A stretch of 25,239 nt of DNA from an uncultured Muribaculaceae bacterium (lineage in GTDB: Bacteria; Bacteroidota; Bacteroidia; Bacteroidales; Muribaculaceae): positions 1 to 25,239 of the forward strand of contig CAJUIT010000026.1 of assembly GCA_910586565.1 (NCBI GenBank). Direction: 5' to 3'. The translations under genes were made by a program, and so were the position numbers. This document shows, in pieces, positions 1-7,948 of the stretch. Below the pieces are notes generated by a model. That model did not search any database, had not been told where the DNA came from, and saw only the letters and a program-made list of their open reading frames with translations. The stretch's first letter is position 1. Every line of letters starts with the position of its first letter.

Positions 1-201
1 GCGACAGCCTGTCGCAGTATTTCATTATATTCTGATTCGCTTGAAAGCGAGATTATTGTTTCCATACGCGAAATTAGCAAATTATTCTGATTCTCAGGAA
101 TTAATAGCCATCAATCGACCAAGTTGTCGAACTCTTTTTTGATATCTTTGTCGATGTCGCGGTAGAGGGTGGTGGTGACGAATAAAAGTTGGGGGGGAGG
201 G

Positions 202-945
202 CTACAGGAGGTCGCGGAGGATTTTGTCGAGGTTGTCGTCGGATTCGAGGGAGAGGGCCTGGCGCAGGCGCCAACGGTTCTGTTTCACCGACTCGGGGCG
301 GATGTTCATCACACGGGCAATGTGGCGGTTATCCATGCCGATTGCTATGTACTCGGCCATGCGCAAGGTGTTGCGCCCGATGCGCGGATACATTGCCCGC
401 AGCCGCGATTGAAATTCGGGACTGACGGTGGTGAAAACGCGCCCGAATTCTTCATCGGCTTTCGAGGCACCCTCATTGCTGCGGATGCTCGACTCGATTT
501 CGCGGGCGGCAGCCGCATCTATCATTTCCTCATCGGCGAGACTGCTGATTTTATGCCGCAACTCCTCAATTTGCCGCTCTTTTTCCCGGATGCTGAGGGT
601 CATCGAGAGCTCTGCCCGCTGGGCTTCGTCGAGTTTCTTGCTTTCACTTTCCCTGCGGCGGCGCAATCGTTTAATGTAGCGGTAGGCAAACCACCCCGAA
701 ACCGATGCCGCCAGAATGCAAACTGCGATATACCCCCACAATCGGAGCTCGGCCCTGCGCTGCCGTGCTATGTGAGCCTGTTCAATGCCGTTGATAATCC
801 GTTCGGTTTCGGCCACGGCATATTTATCGCCGCTCAACGCCTCAACGTTCGCCTCGGCCACATCGGCGGCTGCGCTGAGATATTCGAGAGCATGTGCCCG
901 CCGGCCAAGAGCCTGACAGGCGCGGCCGAGCATTTTAAGCACCAA
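202..945 (-). CDS. C-terminal part of a frameshifted TPR/transmembrane/HTH regulator
   Basis: This frame encodes the back half of a membrane-anchored regulator. Visible in order are a TPR-like stretch (residues about 1-45), one transmembrane helix (about 69-92, LWGYIAVCILAASVSGWF followed by Arg/Lys), a charged coiled coil rich in Glu, Arg and Lys (about 95-145), and a C-terminal helix-turn-helix of LuxR/GerE type (about 190-235, with NRHIARVMNIRPESVKQNRW). It overlaps the 3' end of the upstream frame by about 110 bp, and the TPR sequence continues smoothly from that frame if one base is re-read near 985-990. The first ATG (945) is therefore probably internal to the ancestral gene. The expected role is a sensor with periplasmic TPRs and a cytoplasmic DNA-binding end. 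Signal and target are unknown. It could be a real frameshift mutation, a sequencing error, or a recoded gene. Confidence 0.75.
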   Translation of the reverse strand: MVLKMLGRACQALGRRAHALEYLSAAADVAEANVEALSGDKYAVAETERIINGIEQAHIARQRRAELRLWGYIAVCILAASVSGWFAYRYIKRLRRRRESESKKLDEAQRAELSMTLSIREKERQIEELRHKISSLADEEMIDAAAAREIESSIRSNEGASKADEEFGRVFTTVSPEFQSRLRAMYPRIGRNTLRMAEYIAIGMDNRHIARVMNIRPESVKQNRWRLRQALSLESDDNLDKILRDLL

Positions 946-1928
946 TGCCCGTTGGGTGGCATCGTCGGTGTAATCAACTCCGTTTCCATATCCCGCACAC
1001 GCATGGTCAGGCTATCGGTCACCCCTGCCTCAAGCTCCATTGCGGCGAGATAGGCCGATGCCACTGCATTGTAGCCTACTAAAAGGGGATTATCCTTGGC
1101 TTGCAGTCGCAATCGCCGCAACGCTGTGGTGTCGTTGCCCACCAGCCAGCGGTTATAGTCGATGAGTGGCAGCAACAATGGCGATGAGGGCTCCACGCCG
1201 CGGTCGATTTCGCATTGAATCCATGCATATTCTTTCAATGCCCCAACCGTGTCGCCGGTGAGGATGCGGCCCGACGCCACATTCATCCGGTTGGCCAACC
1301 GGTCACCCTCCCGCCGGGCACCGGCAAACAGCGAATCGGCCGTCAGGGCATAATGAAGCGCACGGTTTGGATTGCCTGAATATGTCATGATGCAGCTGAG
1401 ATATTGTGCACGCACCCCACCCAGAAGCGCAGCGTCATGTTTCAACGAGTAGTCCAAATCATCAACCATACGCCTATACCACTCCCAGTCAAGGCTGCTG
1501 CCGTCGAGCACTTTCCCTTCAAACGGTTCGAGACACAGATTGATGTATCTCGCATCGTAGGGATAATGGGCTGAGTCGGTGGCCTCGAGTGCCCGGCGGA
1601 AGAGGGTGTGAGCCTGCCCGTAGTTCTCCGTGGCGAATGCCAGCCGCGCGTCCCAGAACACAGCCCTCGCCTTTTCAATTTCGGGAGCGCCTGGAGCGTC
1701 GGCATATTCATGAAACCTGTTGACGAGGATAACACACGAATCAAGTGAGGTGTCGCCGAGAAACGCCTCCTGAAGCGCCACCATGAGCGAATCGGTCGGG
1801 CGTCCGAGTTTTTCCCATCCCCACGGATACATTGTGTCGGCCTTGCGGCCGCATGAAGATATAGCCACCGCTGCAACAACGATGGCTATCAAAGAAATGC
1901 ATGAGTGAGTAGGACGGTTGAATTTCAT
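834..1928 (-). CDS. N-terminal part of the same frameshifted regulator (lipoprotein-like signal, TPR repeats)
   Basis: The protein starts with a signal sequence ending in a lipobox-like AISSCG (Cys about residue 26), followed by degenerate TPR repeats (for example the segments with ARAVFWDARLAFATENYGQA and YNAVASAYLAAMELEAG). The sequence stays protein-like up to about VRDMET. The last roughly 50 residues (Pro, Trp and Arg rich, ending RRTLRR) look like out-of-frame translation. The sensible continuation (GNGVDYTDDATQRALVLKML) is in the -1 frame. The ATG is 9 bp after the stop of the leucine-rich-repeat gene at 1938, so it is probably cotranscribed with that gene. Together the two frames would give a protein of about 575 residues. 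Confidence 0.75.
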   Translation of the reverse strand: MKFNRPTHSCISLIAIVVAAVAISSCGRKADTMYPWGWEKLGRPTDSLMVALQEAFLGDTSLDSCVILVNRFHEYADAPGAPEIEKARAVFWDARLAFATENYGQAHTLFRRALEATDSAHYPYDARYINLCLEPFEGKVLDGSSLDWEWYRRMVDDLDYSLKHDAALLGGVRAQYLSCIMTYSGNPNRALHYALTADSLFAGARREGDRLANRMNVASGRILTGDTVGALKEYAWIQCEIDRGVEPSSPLLLPLIDYNRWLVGNDTTALRRLRLQAKDNPLLVGYNAVASAYLAAMELEAGVTDSLTMRVRDMETELITPTMPPNGHWCLKCSAAPVRLLAGGHMLSNISAQPPMWPRRTLRR

Positions 1929-1937
1929 CCCGTGAAT

Positions 1938-4004
1938 TTACTCATTTTTAATGATTTTCGACGCAGAGCCGTCGGAAAATCGCACTATCAGGATGCCGCC
2001 GGGCGCGTCGTTTACCGTTTCCGCCACACGACGGCCGGTAAGGTCATAAACACCCGTGACACAGGCGGTAGAAGCATCGTTTCCAACAGCATCTACTCCC
2101 GCCGAGTTGAACGTGCCCGCGGGATAATAGGTAAACATCTCCACCCCATCTACGGTATATCTCATAAACACCGATTTCTTCTCCACATCACCCCCATAGC
2201 TGAAATGCCACAAGTCTCCGTCCTGAAATGTGGATACTGAACCGATTACCACTTTTATTATCTTGATATCAAGATTTGAGGCCGCTTCCGCAGGCTTTAT
2301 CACAACTCCCGACTTGGCACTCACAGGTTCGATTGTGAACATTTCAACAACCTCGCCGCGGCTTCCATTTCCGTAAAGGGCAGATGCTCGGGCGGGGCAA
2401 TAGAGCTTGGTCCAGGCCGAAGGCACATTGGCATCGGGCTCGAAAGCACCTGTGACATACACCCCTGCTGCCGGTTGGTTATCCCATCGCACATGGAGGT
2501 TTGCAACGTAATACCACGTATCTTCCGAACCTGAGAACGACGATGAGATTGTCACCTCCGGATCGTTTAGATGCTCAGTAATGACAACTTTCTTAAGCGG
2601 ATTCCCTGTGAAACTTCCTTTTTCCAATCCCAAAATCGGAGGCAAAATCACTTCTGACAAACGGCAATCGCGGAAAGCATCCTCGCCCACAAATTCAAGC
2701 TCGGGGTCGCCATCAGCAAGATTCACCTCAGTGAGTGCCGAGCCGCGAAACATTCCTTTAGGGATATATTCGCAGAAGTTCGGGATGATTGCACTCTCGA
2801 TTCCACTATAGGCAAAGTGTTCCACATCGTTGCCGTTGTTATCGTTGCCGTCGCTCCCATCAATTGCCGACAGCTGACCGAACGGGAATGATTTCAGCGA
2901 TTTGCAGCCATAGAAAGCGCGGCCACCCAACTGAATTTCCGACGATGAAATGCTCAGACTCTTCAGATTCTCGCAGCCGAGAAACTGCGCCTCATAGATT
3001 TTCGTTGAGCTACGCATCTTACCGGTTATCTCCACCGTTTCAAGGTTTTTGCAGTCAACACACAAGGCTTTCATGCTCCCATACACATTGTCATAGTCAT
3101 ATCGCAATGTCGTTATCGCAGCGTTGTGGAATGCAAATTCGCCGATACTATTTACCGACGGGGGAATATGTATCTCCGGGATAGAGGTGTTGGAGAATGC
3201 ACCGGGAAAAATTTCGGTTACCGATGCCGGAATTGACAACGATGCCATCGACAACCCCGGAGGGCACGCAACCAACCGATTGAACGACTGGTTGTTCCAC
3301 CCGTAATAAAGCAACCCGTCCTTCACCGAATAACGGAGGCTGGCAGTCACATCAAATTCCCTTATACTCTTGTTGCCATAGGCCCAATCGGGCATAAGCG
3401 TGTTGTAATTCTGTAGAATAAGTGTTTTTAGGGTCTTGTTATCGGCAAACGCATTCTCCCACACATATTCAACATAGTCGGGCACGGTGAATTTCGTTTT
3501 CGTTCTTGCCGGAGGCATGCGAAAAAAATTCCAGCTCCATTCATCACTTGCCCCCTGCCGGTAGTAGAGCAAGCCGTCCTCATCCTTGAACCGCTTATTA
3601 CCCGAGTTTACATGAAACTCCATGATACCCGTGCACCCGAGAAATTCCCGGGAATGCATCGATTCGATAGTAGACGGGATAGTAACCTTGGTTATCAGAG
3701 GCCAATCTTTTATAGCCGCCTCATAGAGATACCAATTTGTTCCGATATCATCGCCTATGCGCGTCACTTCATATCTGGTTCCGTTAACCGTGGCCGACCC
3801 GGGGATGGTTATTTCCCCCTCAAGTGTTGCGCCGGGTTTCACCCCTACAAGCCACGCTTCACCCGCATCGGGGCCGTTGGCTATGCGAAAAATATACTTA
3901 CCTACAGTCACTGTCGACTTTCCATCGGCCTCGATGGCAACAGCCGATGTTGCCATGAATGCCATGAGCGTTGCAAAAGCCAATGTTCTAATCAATTTTG
4001 CCAT
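1938..4004 (-). CDS. Secreted BspA-type leucine-rich-repeat protein with C-terminal sorting-like domain
   Basis: 688 residues. An N-terminal signal peptide (about 1-23, cleavage after AVA) is followed by a conserved N-terminal module (GKYIFRI, GEAWLVGV, GEITIPGSATVNGT) and a series of LRR_5/BspA-like repeats (about 100-500) with recurring units such as LTIPASVTEI-type strands, AFxxC and LKSLSIS. The C-terminus (VYDLTGRRV ... GGILIVRFSDG) resembles the beta-rich tails used as type IX secretion signals or surface anchors in Bacteroidales. It is probably exported to the cell surface. Ligand and function are unknown; some BspA proteins in the family bind host or bacterial surfaces. It is 43 bp downstream of a paralogue (4048-6228) and 9 bp upstream of the frameshifted regulator, consistent with one operon. 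Confidence 0.85.
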   Translation of the reverse strand: MAKLIRTLAFATLMAFMATSAVAIEADGKSTVTVGKYIFRIANGPDAGEAWLVGVKPGATLEGEITIPGSATVNGTRYEVTRIGDDIGTNWYLYEAAIKDWPLITKVTIPSTIESMHSREFLGCTGIMEFHVNSGNKRFKDEDGLLYYRQGASDEWSWNFFRMPPARTKTKFTVPDYVEYVWENAFADNKTLKTLILQNYNTLMPDWAYGNKSIREFDVTASLRYSVKDGLLYYGWNNQSFNRLVACPPGLSMASLSIPASVTEIFPGAFSNTSIPEIHIPPSVNSIGEFAFHNAAITTLRYDYDNVYGSMKALCVDCKNLETVEITGKMRSSTKIYEAQFLGCENLKSLSISSSEIQLGGRAFYGCKSLKSFPFGQLSAIDGSDGNDNNGNDVEHFAYSGIESAIIPNFCEYIPKGMFRGSALTEVNLADGDPELEFVGEDAFRDCRLSEVILPPILGLEKGSFTGNPLKKVVITEHLNDPEVTISSSFSGSEDTWYYVANLHVRWDNQPAAGVYVTGAFEPDANVPSAWTKLYCPARASALYGNGSRGEVVEMFTIEPVSAKSGVVIKPAEAASNLDIKIIKVVIGSVSTFQDGDLWHFSYGGDVEKKSVFMRYTVDGVEMFTYYPAGTFNSAGVDAVGNDASTACVTGVYDLTGRRVAETVNDAPGGILIVRFSDGSASKIIKNE

Positions 4005-4047
4005 ACTTTTATTCGTGAGTTAGTCAGCGAATCATTCATTTCCAACG

Positions 4048-6228
4048 TTAATAAGAGCCACGGCGGAATATTTTTTCTGTTGTGCCGTCGGAATAGGCTA
4101 CGATATAGATTCCGCCGGGAAGTTCCTGCGGATTCGTGCCGAAGCTTCTGCCGTCGAGCCCGTATATTCCCCGGATTTCAGCATTGCGCACATCGCGTTC
4201 AACACTCTGCAAGCCTGTAAGGTAGCCCATCGGGTAAAAGGTCTCCATAGCCACACCGTCGACAGTGAAGGCTACCTGCCGGTCACAATTATTGACGTTC
4301 CCCTCACCGTCGATACTCCAAACGTTTCCGCTACGCACAGCCGGAAGTTCATTTATCTCCATCGAATTCATTTCAAATGAGAGATTCGACGATTCGGCCG
4401 ACTGTTCAACCAACACGGCGAGTCTATCCTCAACGGGGACCATGGTGAACATCTCTTTCACCTCACCCACGCCTGTTTGAGCCCAGCCGATATTCACGTT
4501 ATGACACCCTGCGGGACCATAAACTGTTTTAAAATTGCTCGGCACATTGAAGCATTTCCTATGCGAGCTGACATAGGTGGCGCGATACAGCCCCAAATCA
4601 TCCATACCTGTAGCCCAATCGTAGCTGCAAACCCAATGCACTGCATTGTCGCCCAGATAGAACCACGTTTCTTCGGTGGGAGTGAACGCCCTGTCTACTA
4701 ACACAGAATTCAATTCAAATTCATCGAAATAAGGATTGTCGGGGAACACAACTTTCTTCAAAGGATTGCCGGCAAAGCACTCATCGTTAAGTTCCTGAAC
4801 ATGTGCAAGGTTAACCTCCTCCAGTTGGCAATCCTTGAATGCATAGGGGTAAATCACCCGGAGATTATTCTTGCCCGAGGGGTTCAGATTGACCGATGAT
4901 AATGCGGAACCCATGAACATCCCCTCGGGCACATACCGGCAGAACGACGGGATTCGCGCCGAAACAAGACCGCTGTAGGCAAACTGGTATCCTTTTCCGT
5001 CCATATTATACCCTGTGACCGAGGCAAGTTTGGCGAATGGGAACGAGGTGAGACTGCGGCACCCATAGAAAGCATGAGTTTTAAGATTCACTTTGTCGGA
5101 AGATATCACAAGCGATGAAAGATTCCCACATCCGCGAAACATATTGTCGGAAATCGTGAGTTCGGCTTTGGAACTTCCCGACAATTCAACCGAGGTGAGA
5201 CTGTTGCAGTCGAGACACAACCCGTCAAAGCTTGCATCCTGATCGACAATATTGTCGGCATTGAGTCTGAGCGTTGTCAACTTGGAATTGTAGAACACAA
5301 ACCAGCCAAACTCGGAAAGTGATTCGGGGAATACGACCTCGAATATATTTGTGCTGCAGAATGCACCGCTTCTGATATATTTTACCGATGCCGGAAGAGT
5401 GAGTGTTTCCTTTTTCAATGCCGGAGGGCAAACAACGATACCGCCATATTTCCCGATGGTCTCACCGTTTATATTCCATGTCGGAGCGTAGTAAATCACC
5501 CCCTCGAGGTTCTCATAGAAATCGGCCGCAGTGACATCAATTTCGGTTATCCCGAGATTTCGGTTCATGCAGAATTGTGCAAACAACATGTTTCCGGCGA
5601 GAATGAGAGTCTTTATTGTCTTGTTGTCGGCAAACGCATTGTTGCACACATTTACCGTGCCCTTCGGAATCGTGTATTTAGTTTTCTTTGTGGCAGGGGG
5701 CATCCTGAACAACTCCCAATCATCATAATCCGCGCGTCGGAACAGCACTCCGTTTTCATCCTTGAATTCAGTGTTTGCCGCATTGACGTGAAACTCCGCA
5801 ATGCCTGTGCATCCCATAAACTCAAAGGTTATTATCTCCTTTATAGTGGATGGTATGACAAGCCGTGTTATTCCCGGTTGGTCGTGGATAGCGGCCTCAT
5901 AATCATACCACCACATGTTGTCGGTTGAGATTGCCGATCCTATACGGGTCACTGTGTATTTAGTGCCGTTGATAGTGGCCGACCCCGGAATGGTGATTTC
6001 TCCCTGCAACTCCACGCCGGGAACCACCCCCACAAGCCAAGCCTCACCCGAGCCGGCGTCACCCCCGATTTGAAACACGAATTTGCCAACTGAGAATGTG
6101 GATTTTCCGTCGATTTCCACTGCATGGGTCAAATTAAACGACGAAATTAACAACGCGACGAGAATCGCAAAAATGCCCCGATGCCGGAATGAGCTGCGGG
6201 CCGATAATGTGGTAGAAATTACATTCAT
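4048..6228 (-). CDS. Secreted BspA-type leucine-rich-repeat protein (paralogue, first gene of the operon)
   Basis: 726 residues. The signal peptide (about 1-36) has a basic N-region (SFRHRG) and a hydrophobic core (IFAILVALLISSF). The same N-terminal module as the downstream gene follows (GKSTFSVGKFVFQI, GEAWLVGVVPG, GEITIPGSATINGTKY), then LRR_5-type repeats through about residue 520, then a spacer and a C-terminal tail (GIYGLDGRSF ... GGIYIVAYSDGTTEKIF) typical of type IX-type sorting domains. The two neighbours match module by module but differ in the repeat region, so they are a diverged tandem duplication. A good Bacteroidales promoter lies just upstream. Surface location is inferred and the ligand is unknown. 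Confidence 0.85.
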   Translation of the reverse strand: MNVISTTLSARSSFRHRGIFAILVALLISSFNLTHAVEIDGKSTFSVGKFVFQIGGDAGSGEAWLVGVVPGVELQGEITIPGSATINGTKYTVTRIGSAISTDNMWWYDYEAAIHDQPGITRLVIPSTIKEIITFEFMGCTGIAEFHVNAANTEFKDENGVLFRRADYDDWELFRMPPATKKTKYTIPKGTVNVCNNAFADNKTIKTLILAGNMLFAQFCMNRNLGITEIDVTAADFYENLEGVIYYAPTWNINGETIGKYGGIVVCPPALKKETLTLPASVKYIRSGAFCSTNIFEVVFPESLSEFGWFVFYNSKLTTLRLNADNIVDQDASFDGLCLDCNSLTSVELSGSSKAELTISDNMFRGCGNLSSLVISSDKVNLKTHAFYGCRSLTSFPFAKLASVTGYNMDGKGYQFAYSGLVSARIPSFCRYVPEGMFMGSALSSVNLNPSGKNNLRVIYPYAFKDCQLEEVNLAHVQELNDECFAGNPLKKVVFPDNPYFDEFELNSVLVDRAFTPTEETWFYLGDNAVHWVCSYDWATGMDDLGLYRATYVSSHRKCFNVPSNFKTVYGPAGCHNVNIGWAQTGVGEVKEMFTMVPVEDRLAVLVEQSAESSNLSFEMNSMEINELPAVRSGNVWSIDGEGNVNNCDRQVAFTVDGVAMETFYPMGYLTGLQSVERDVRNAEIRGIYGLDGRSFGTNPQELPGGIYIVAYSDGTTEKIFRRGSY

Positions 6229-6250
6229 AAGATTGAAATTGATTTCGCCG

Positions 6251-6281
6251 CAAAATTACTTCTACACTTCCACCATGCAAG
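6251..6281 (-). promoter_or_regulatory. Bacteroidales-type promoter for the leucine-rich-repeat operon
   Basis: On the minus strand, TAATTTTG (6258 to 6251) matches the TAnnTTTG -7 element exactly, with a CTTG-type -33 element about 19 bp upstream. The expected start of transcription is only about 15-20 nt before the ATG at 6228, giving a very short leader. Confidence 0.6.
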
Positions 6282-6309
6282 TGTAACGACAGTCTACACC
6301 GAGTCTACA
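6261..6309. repeat. Phased TCTACA direct repeats upstream of the leucine-rich-repeat operon
   Basis: AGTCTACA occurs at 6291-6298 and again at 6302-6309, exactly 11 bp apart, and TCTACA recurs at 6261-6266. The spacings of 32 and 11 bp correspond to about three helical turns and one turn. The repeats sit next to or just upstream of the -33 region, so they are candidate activator or repressor sites. The protein that would bind is unknown. Confidence 0.4.
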
Positions 6310-6357
6310 TCTTCACAAGTACATGATAATCAACACCTGTTATTTTGTCATCACATC

Positions 6358-6395
6358 AGTTCCCGGCACATGATGTAAGCGCAAGGGAACTTTTT
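6358..6395 (+). promoter_or_regulatory. Inverted repeat followed by T5 upstream of frc
   Basis: AGTTCCC (6358-6364) and GGGAACT (6385-6391) form a perfect 7-bp inverted repeat with a 20-nt spacer, and the right arm runs into TTTTT (6391-6395). It could be an operator, or a terminator/attenuator in the frc leader if transcription begins upstream. I could not place the frc promoter confidently: TATATTCG near 6423 and TAGATTGT near 6412 are only approximate -7 matches. Confidence 0.35.
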
Positions 6396-6499
6396 CTGCA
6401 ACGGAAATGTTTAGATTGTGAATATATTCGGCACTCAACCACAATGGGGCCGATGCACAAAACACACAAATTCACGAACTATCCAAATTTTAATCTATT

Positions 6500-7846
6500 A
6501 TGAACAACACTGCCCCTCTCCAAGGAATTAAAGTAGTTGACTTTACAGAAGTTCAATCAGGCCCGTCATGCACACAGATGCTTGCATGGTTAGGTGCCGA
6601 TGTAATCAAAATCGAACGCCCCGGTGTTGGCGATGCCACACGTAAGGAGCTCCAGTTCAACCCCGACCTCCCCAGCTACTACTTCCTGCAGCTCAACAGC
6701 GACAAGAAATCGCTTGCCCTCGACGCTAAAACACCCGACGGCAAAGCTATTCTCACAAAACTGATTGAAGGTGCCGACATCTTTATCGAGAACCTCCACC
6801 CGGGCGCAATGGATAAACTCGGATTCAGCTGGGATGTGGTTCACAAACTCAACCCTAAATGTATCTACGGCACAATCAAGGGATTCCCTCTTTCATCGAA
6901 ATATAAGGACCTCAAGGCCTATGAGCCTATCGCTCAGGTAACCGCCGCTGCCGCTTCAACCACCGGATGGTATGAAGGTGAATACGACGTTCCTACCCAG
7001 TCGGGTGCGGCTCTCGGCGACTCAAACACCGGCATGCACCTGCTTATCGGTATTCTCGCCGCTCTTCTGCAGCGCGAAAAAACAGGCGTCGGTTCATTCG
7101 TTTATCAGTCGATGCACAATGCCTGCCTCAACCTCTGCCGAATCAAGACCCGTGACCAGCTCACACTCGACAAAATCGGTTACCTCACCCAGTTCCCGCA
7201 GTATCCCAACGGCAAATTCGGCGACTGCGTTCCCCGCTCGGGCAACATCGAAGGTGGCGGCGTGCTTGGCTGGACCTACAAATGTAAGCCTGCCGGCGGC
7301 CTCGACTCGGCTGTCGACGACAACAACTACGTCTACATCATTCTGCAGCGCGGTGCCAAGGACTTCGAGCTGGCTTGCCAGGCATTCGGATTCAACGACT
7401 GGCTCACCAACCCCGATTTCAACACCGCCGACGCCCGCGACCGTCACAAACAGGAAATCTACCAGCGCATCGGCGCATGGACTGCCGACAAAACAAAATT
7501 CGAGGTTACCGAAATCCTGTCGAAGTATGGCGTGCCTGTAGGCCCCGTGCTCTCCACCAAGGAAATCATGACCGACGAATCGCTCTACGACGGCAACACA
7601 CTCGTTAAAATCAACCAGGGTGGCGAAATCGGTGAGTTCGTCACTGTAGGCTGCCCGTTCACAATCTCCGACTATCAACCTGTCTATGGCCCGTGCCCCT
7701 CACTCGGCGGCAACACCGACGAGATTTTGAAGAACCTCGGCTACAGCGACTCAGAAATTGCCTCGTTCGCACAGAACGGCACCACAGCTCCGCTAAAAAC
7801 CGATGCCGACGCAGCCAAACCTGCAGCATCCGCAACGGCTAAATAA
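6500..7846 (+). CDS. frc: Formyl-CoA:oxalate CoA-transferase
   Basis: 448 residues, class III CoA-transferase. It moves CoA from formyl-CoA to oxalate, giving oxalyl-CoA and formate, in the cytoplasm. The class III start (GIKVVDFTEVQSGP) and a nucleotide-fold segment (GADVIKIERPG, about 33-43) are present. The catalytic Asp is D174 in GALxD-like context (ALGDSNTG), matching Asp169 of the Oxalobacter enzyme. A glycine-rich loop follows (GNIEGGGVLGW, 248-258). The downstream oxalyl-CoA decarboxylase strongly supports the oxalate-specific assignment over other CoA-transferases. The body ends near LGYSDSEIA as in E. coli YfdW, but about 20 extra residues rich in Ala, Lys, Thr and Pro follow. Codons are strongly C-ending, suggesting high expression. 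Confidence 0.93.
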   Translation: MNNTAPLQGIKVVDFTEVQSGPSCTQMLAWLGADVIKIERPGVGDATRKELQFNPDLPSYYFLQLNSDKKSLALDAKTPDGKAILTKLIEGADIFIENLHPGAMDKLGFSWDVVHKLNPKCIYGTIKGFPLSSKYKDLKAYEPIAQVTAAAASTTGWYEGEYDVPTQSGAALGDSNTGMHLLIGILAALLQREKTGVGSFVYQSMHNACLNLCRIKTRDQLTLDKIGYLTQFPQYPNGKFGDCVPRSGNIEGGGVLGWTYKCKPAGGLDSAVDDNNYVYIILQRGAKDFELACQAFGFNDWLTNPDFNTADARDRHKQEIYQRIGAWTADKTKFEVTEILSKYGVPVGPVLSTKEIMTDESLYDGNTLVKINQGGEIGEFVTVGCPFTISDYQPVYGPCPSLGGNTDEILKNLGYSDSEIASFAQNGTTAPLKTDADAAKPAASATAK

Positions 7847-7872
7847 AGGCATGCGCCTAAGCTGACCTCACA

Positions 7873-7907
7873 AACTTGCCGGCACCCTCCGGGCGCCGGT
7901 AAGTTTT
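7873..7907 (+). terminator. Hairpin between frc and oxc
   Basis: AACTTGCCGGC (7873-7883) pairs with GCCGGTAAGTT (7895-7905) over 11 positions with one G-T pair, and an inner CCC/GGG can extend it. TTTT follows. It looks like an intrinsic terminator or partial attenuator, implying that frc may be made in excess of oxc or that oxc has its own start. Confidence 0.7.
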
Positions 7908-7923
7908 CCAATTCAACCCCAAA

Positions 7924-7940
7924 CTATCAACTATCAACTA
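7924..7940 (+). repeat. CTATCAA tandem repeat in the oxc leader
   Basis: CTATCAA is repeated two and a half times immediately before the A/T-rich stretch and ATG of oxc. Related sequence precedes the permease start (TTATCAACTATTTAA, 9766-9780) and, more loosely, frc (GAACTATCCAAATTTTAAT, 6476-6494). This may be a shared translation-enhancing leader; there is no Shine-Dalgarno sequence. Confidence 0.5.
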
Positions 7941-7948
7941 TTTTTAAT

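Noticed and set aside
975..1000. Programmed -1 frameshift in the regulator
   Set aside because: No X-XXY-YYZ slippery heptamer with a following stem is evident at the junction; mutation or sequence error is simpler.
169..1053. Plus-strand open frame of 294 codons
   Set aside because: It lies antisense across the split regulator; the minus strand carries the transmembrane helix and HTH, while the plus frame shows no recognisable domain.
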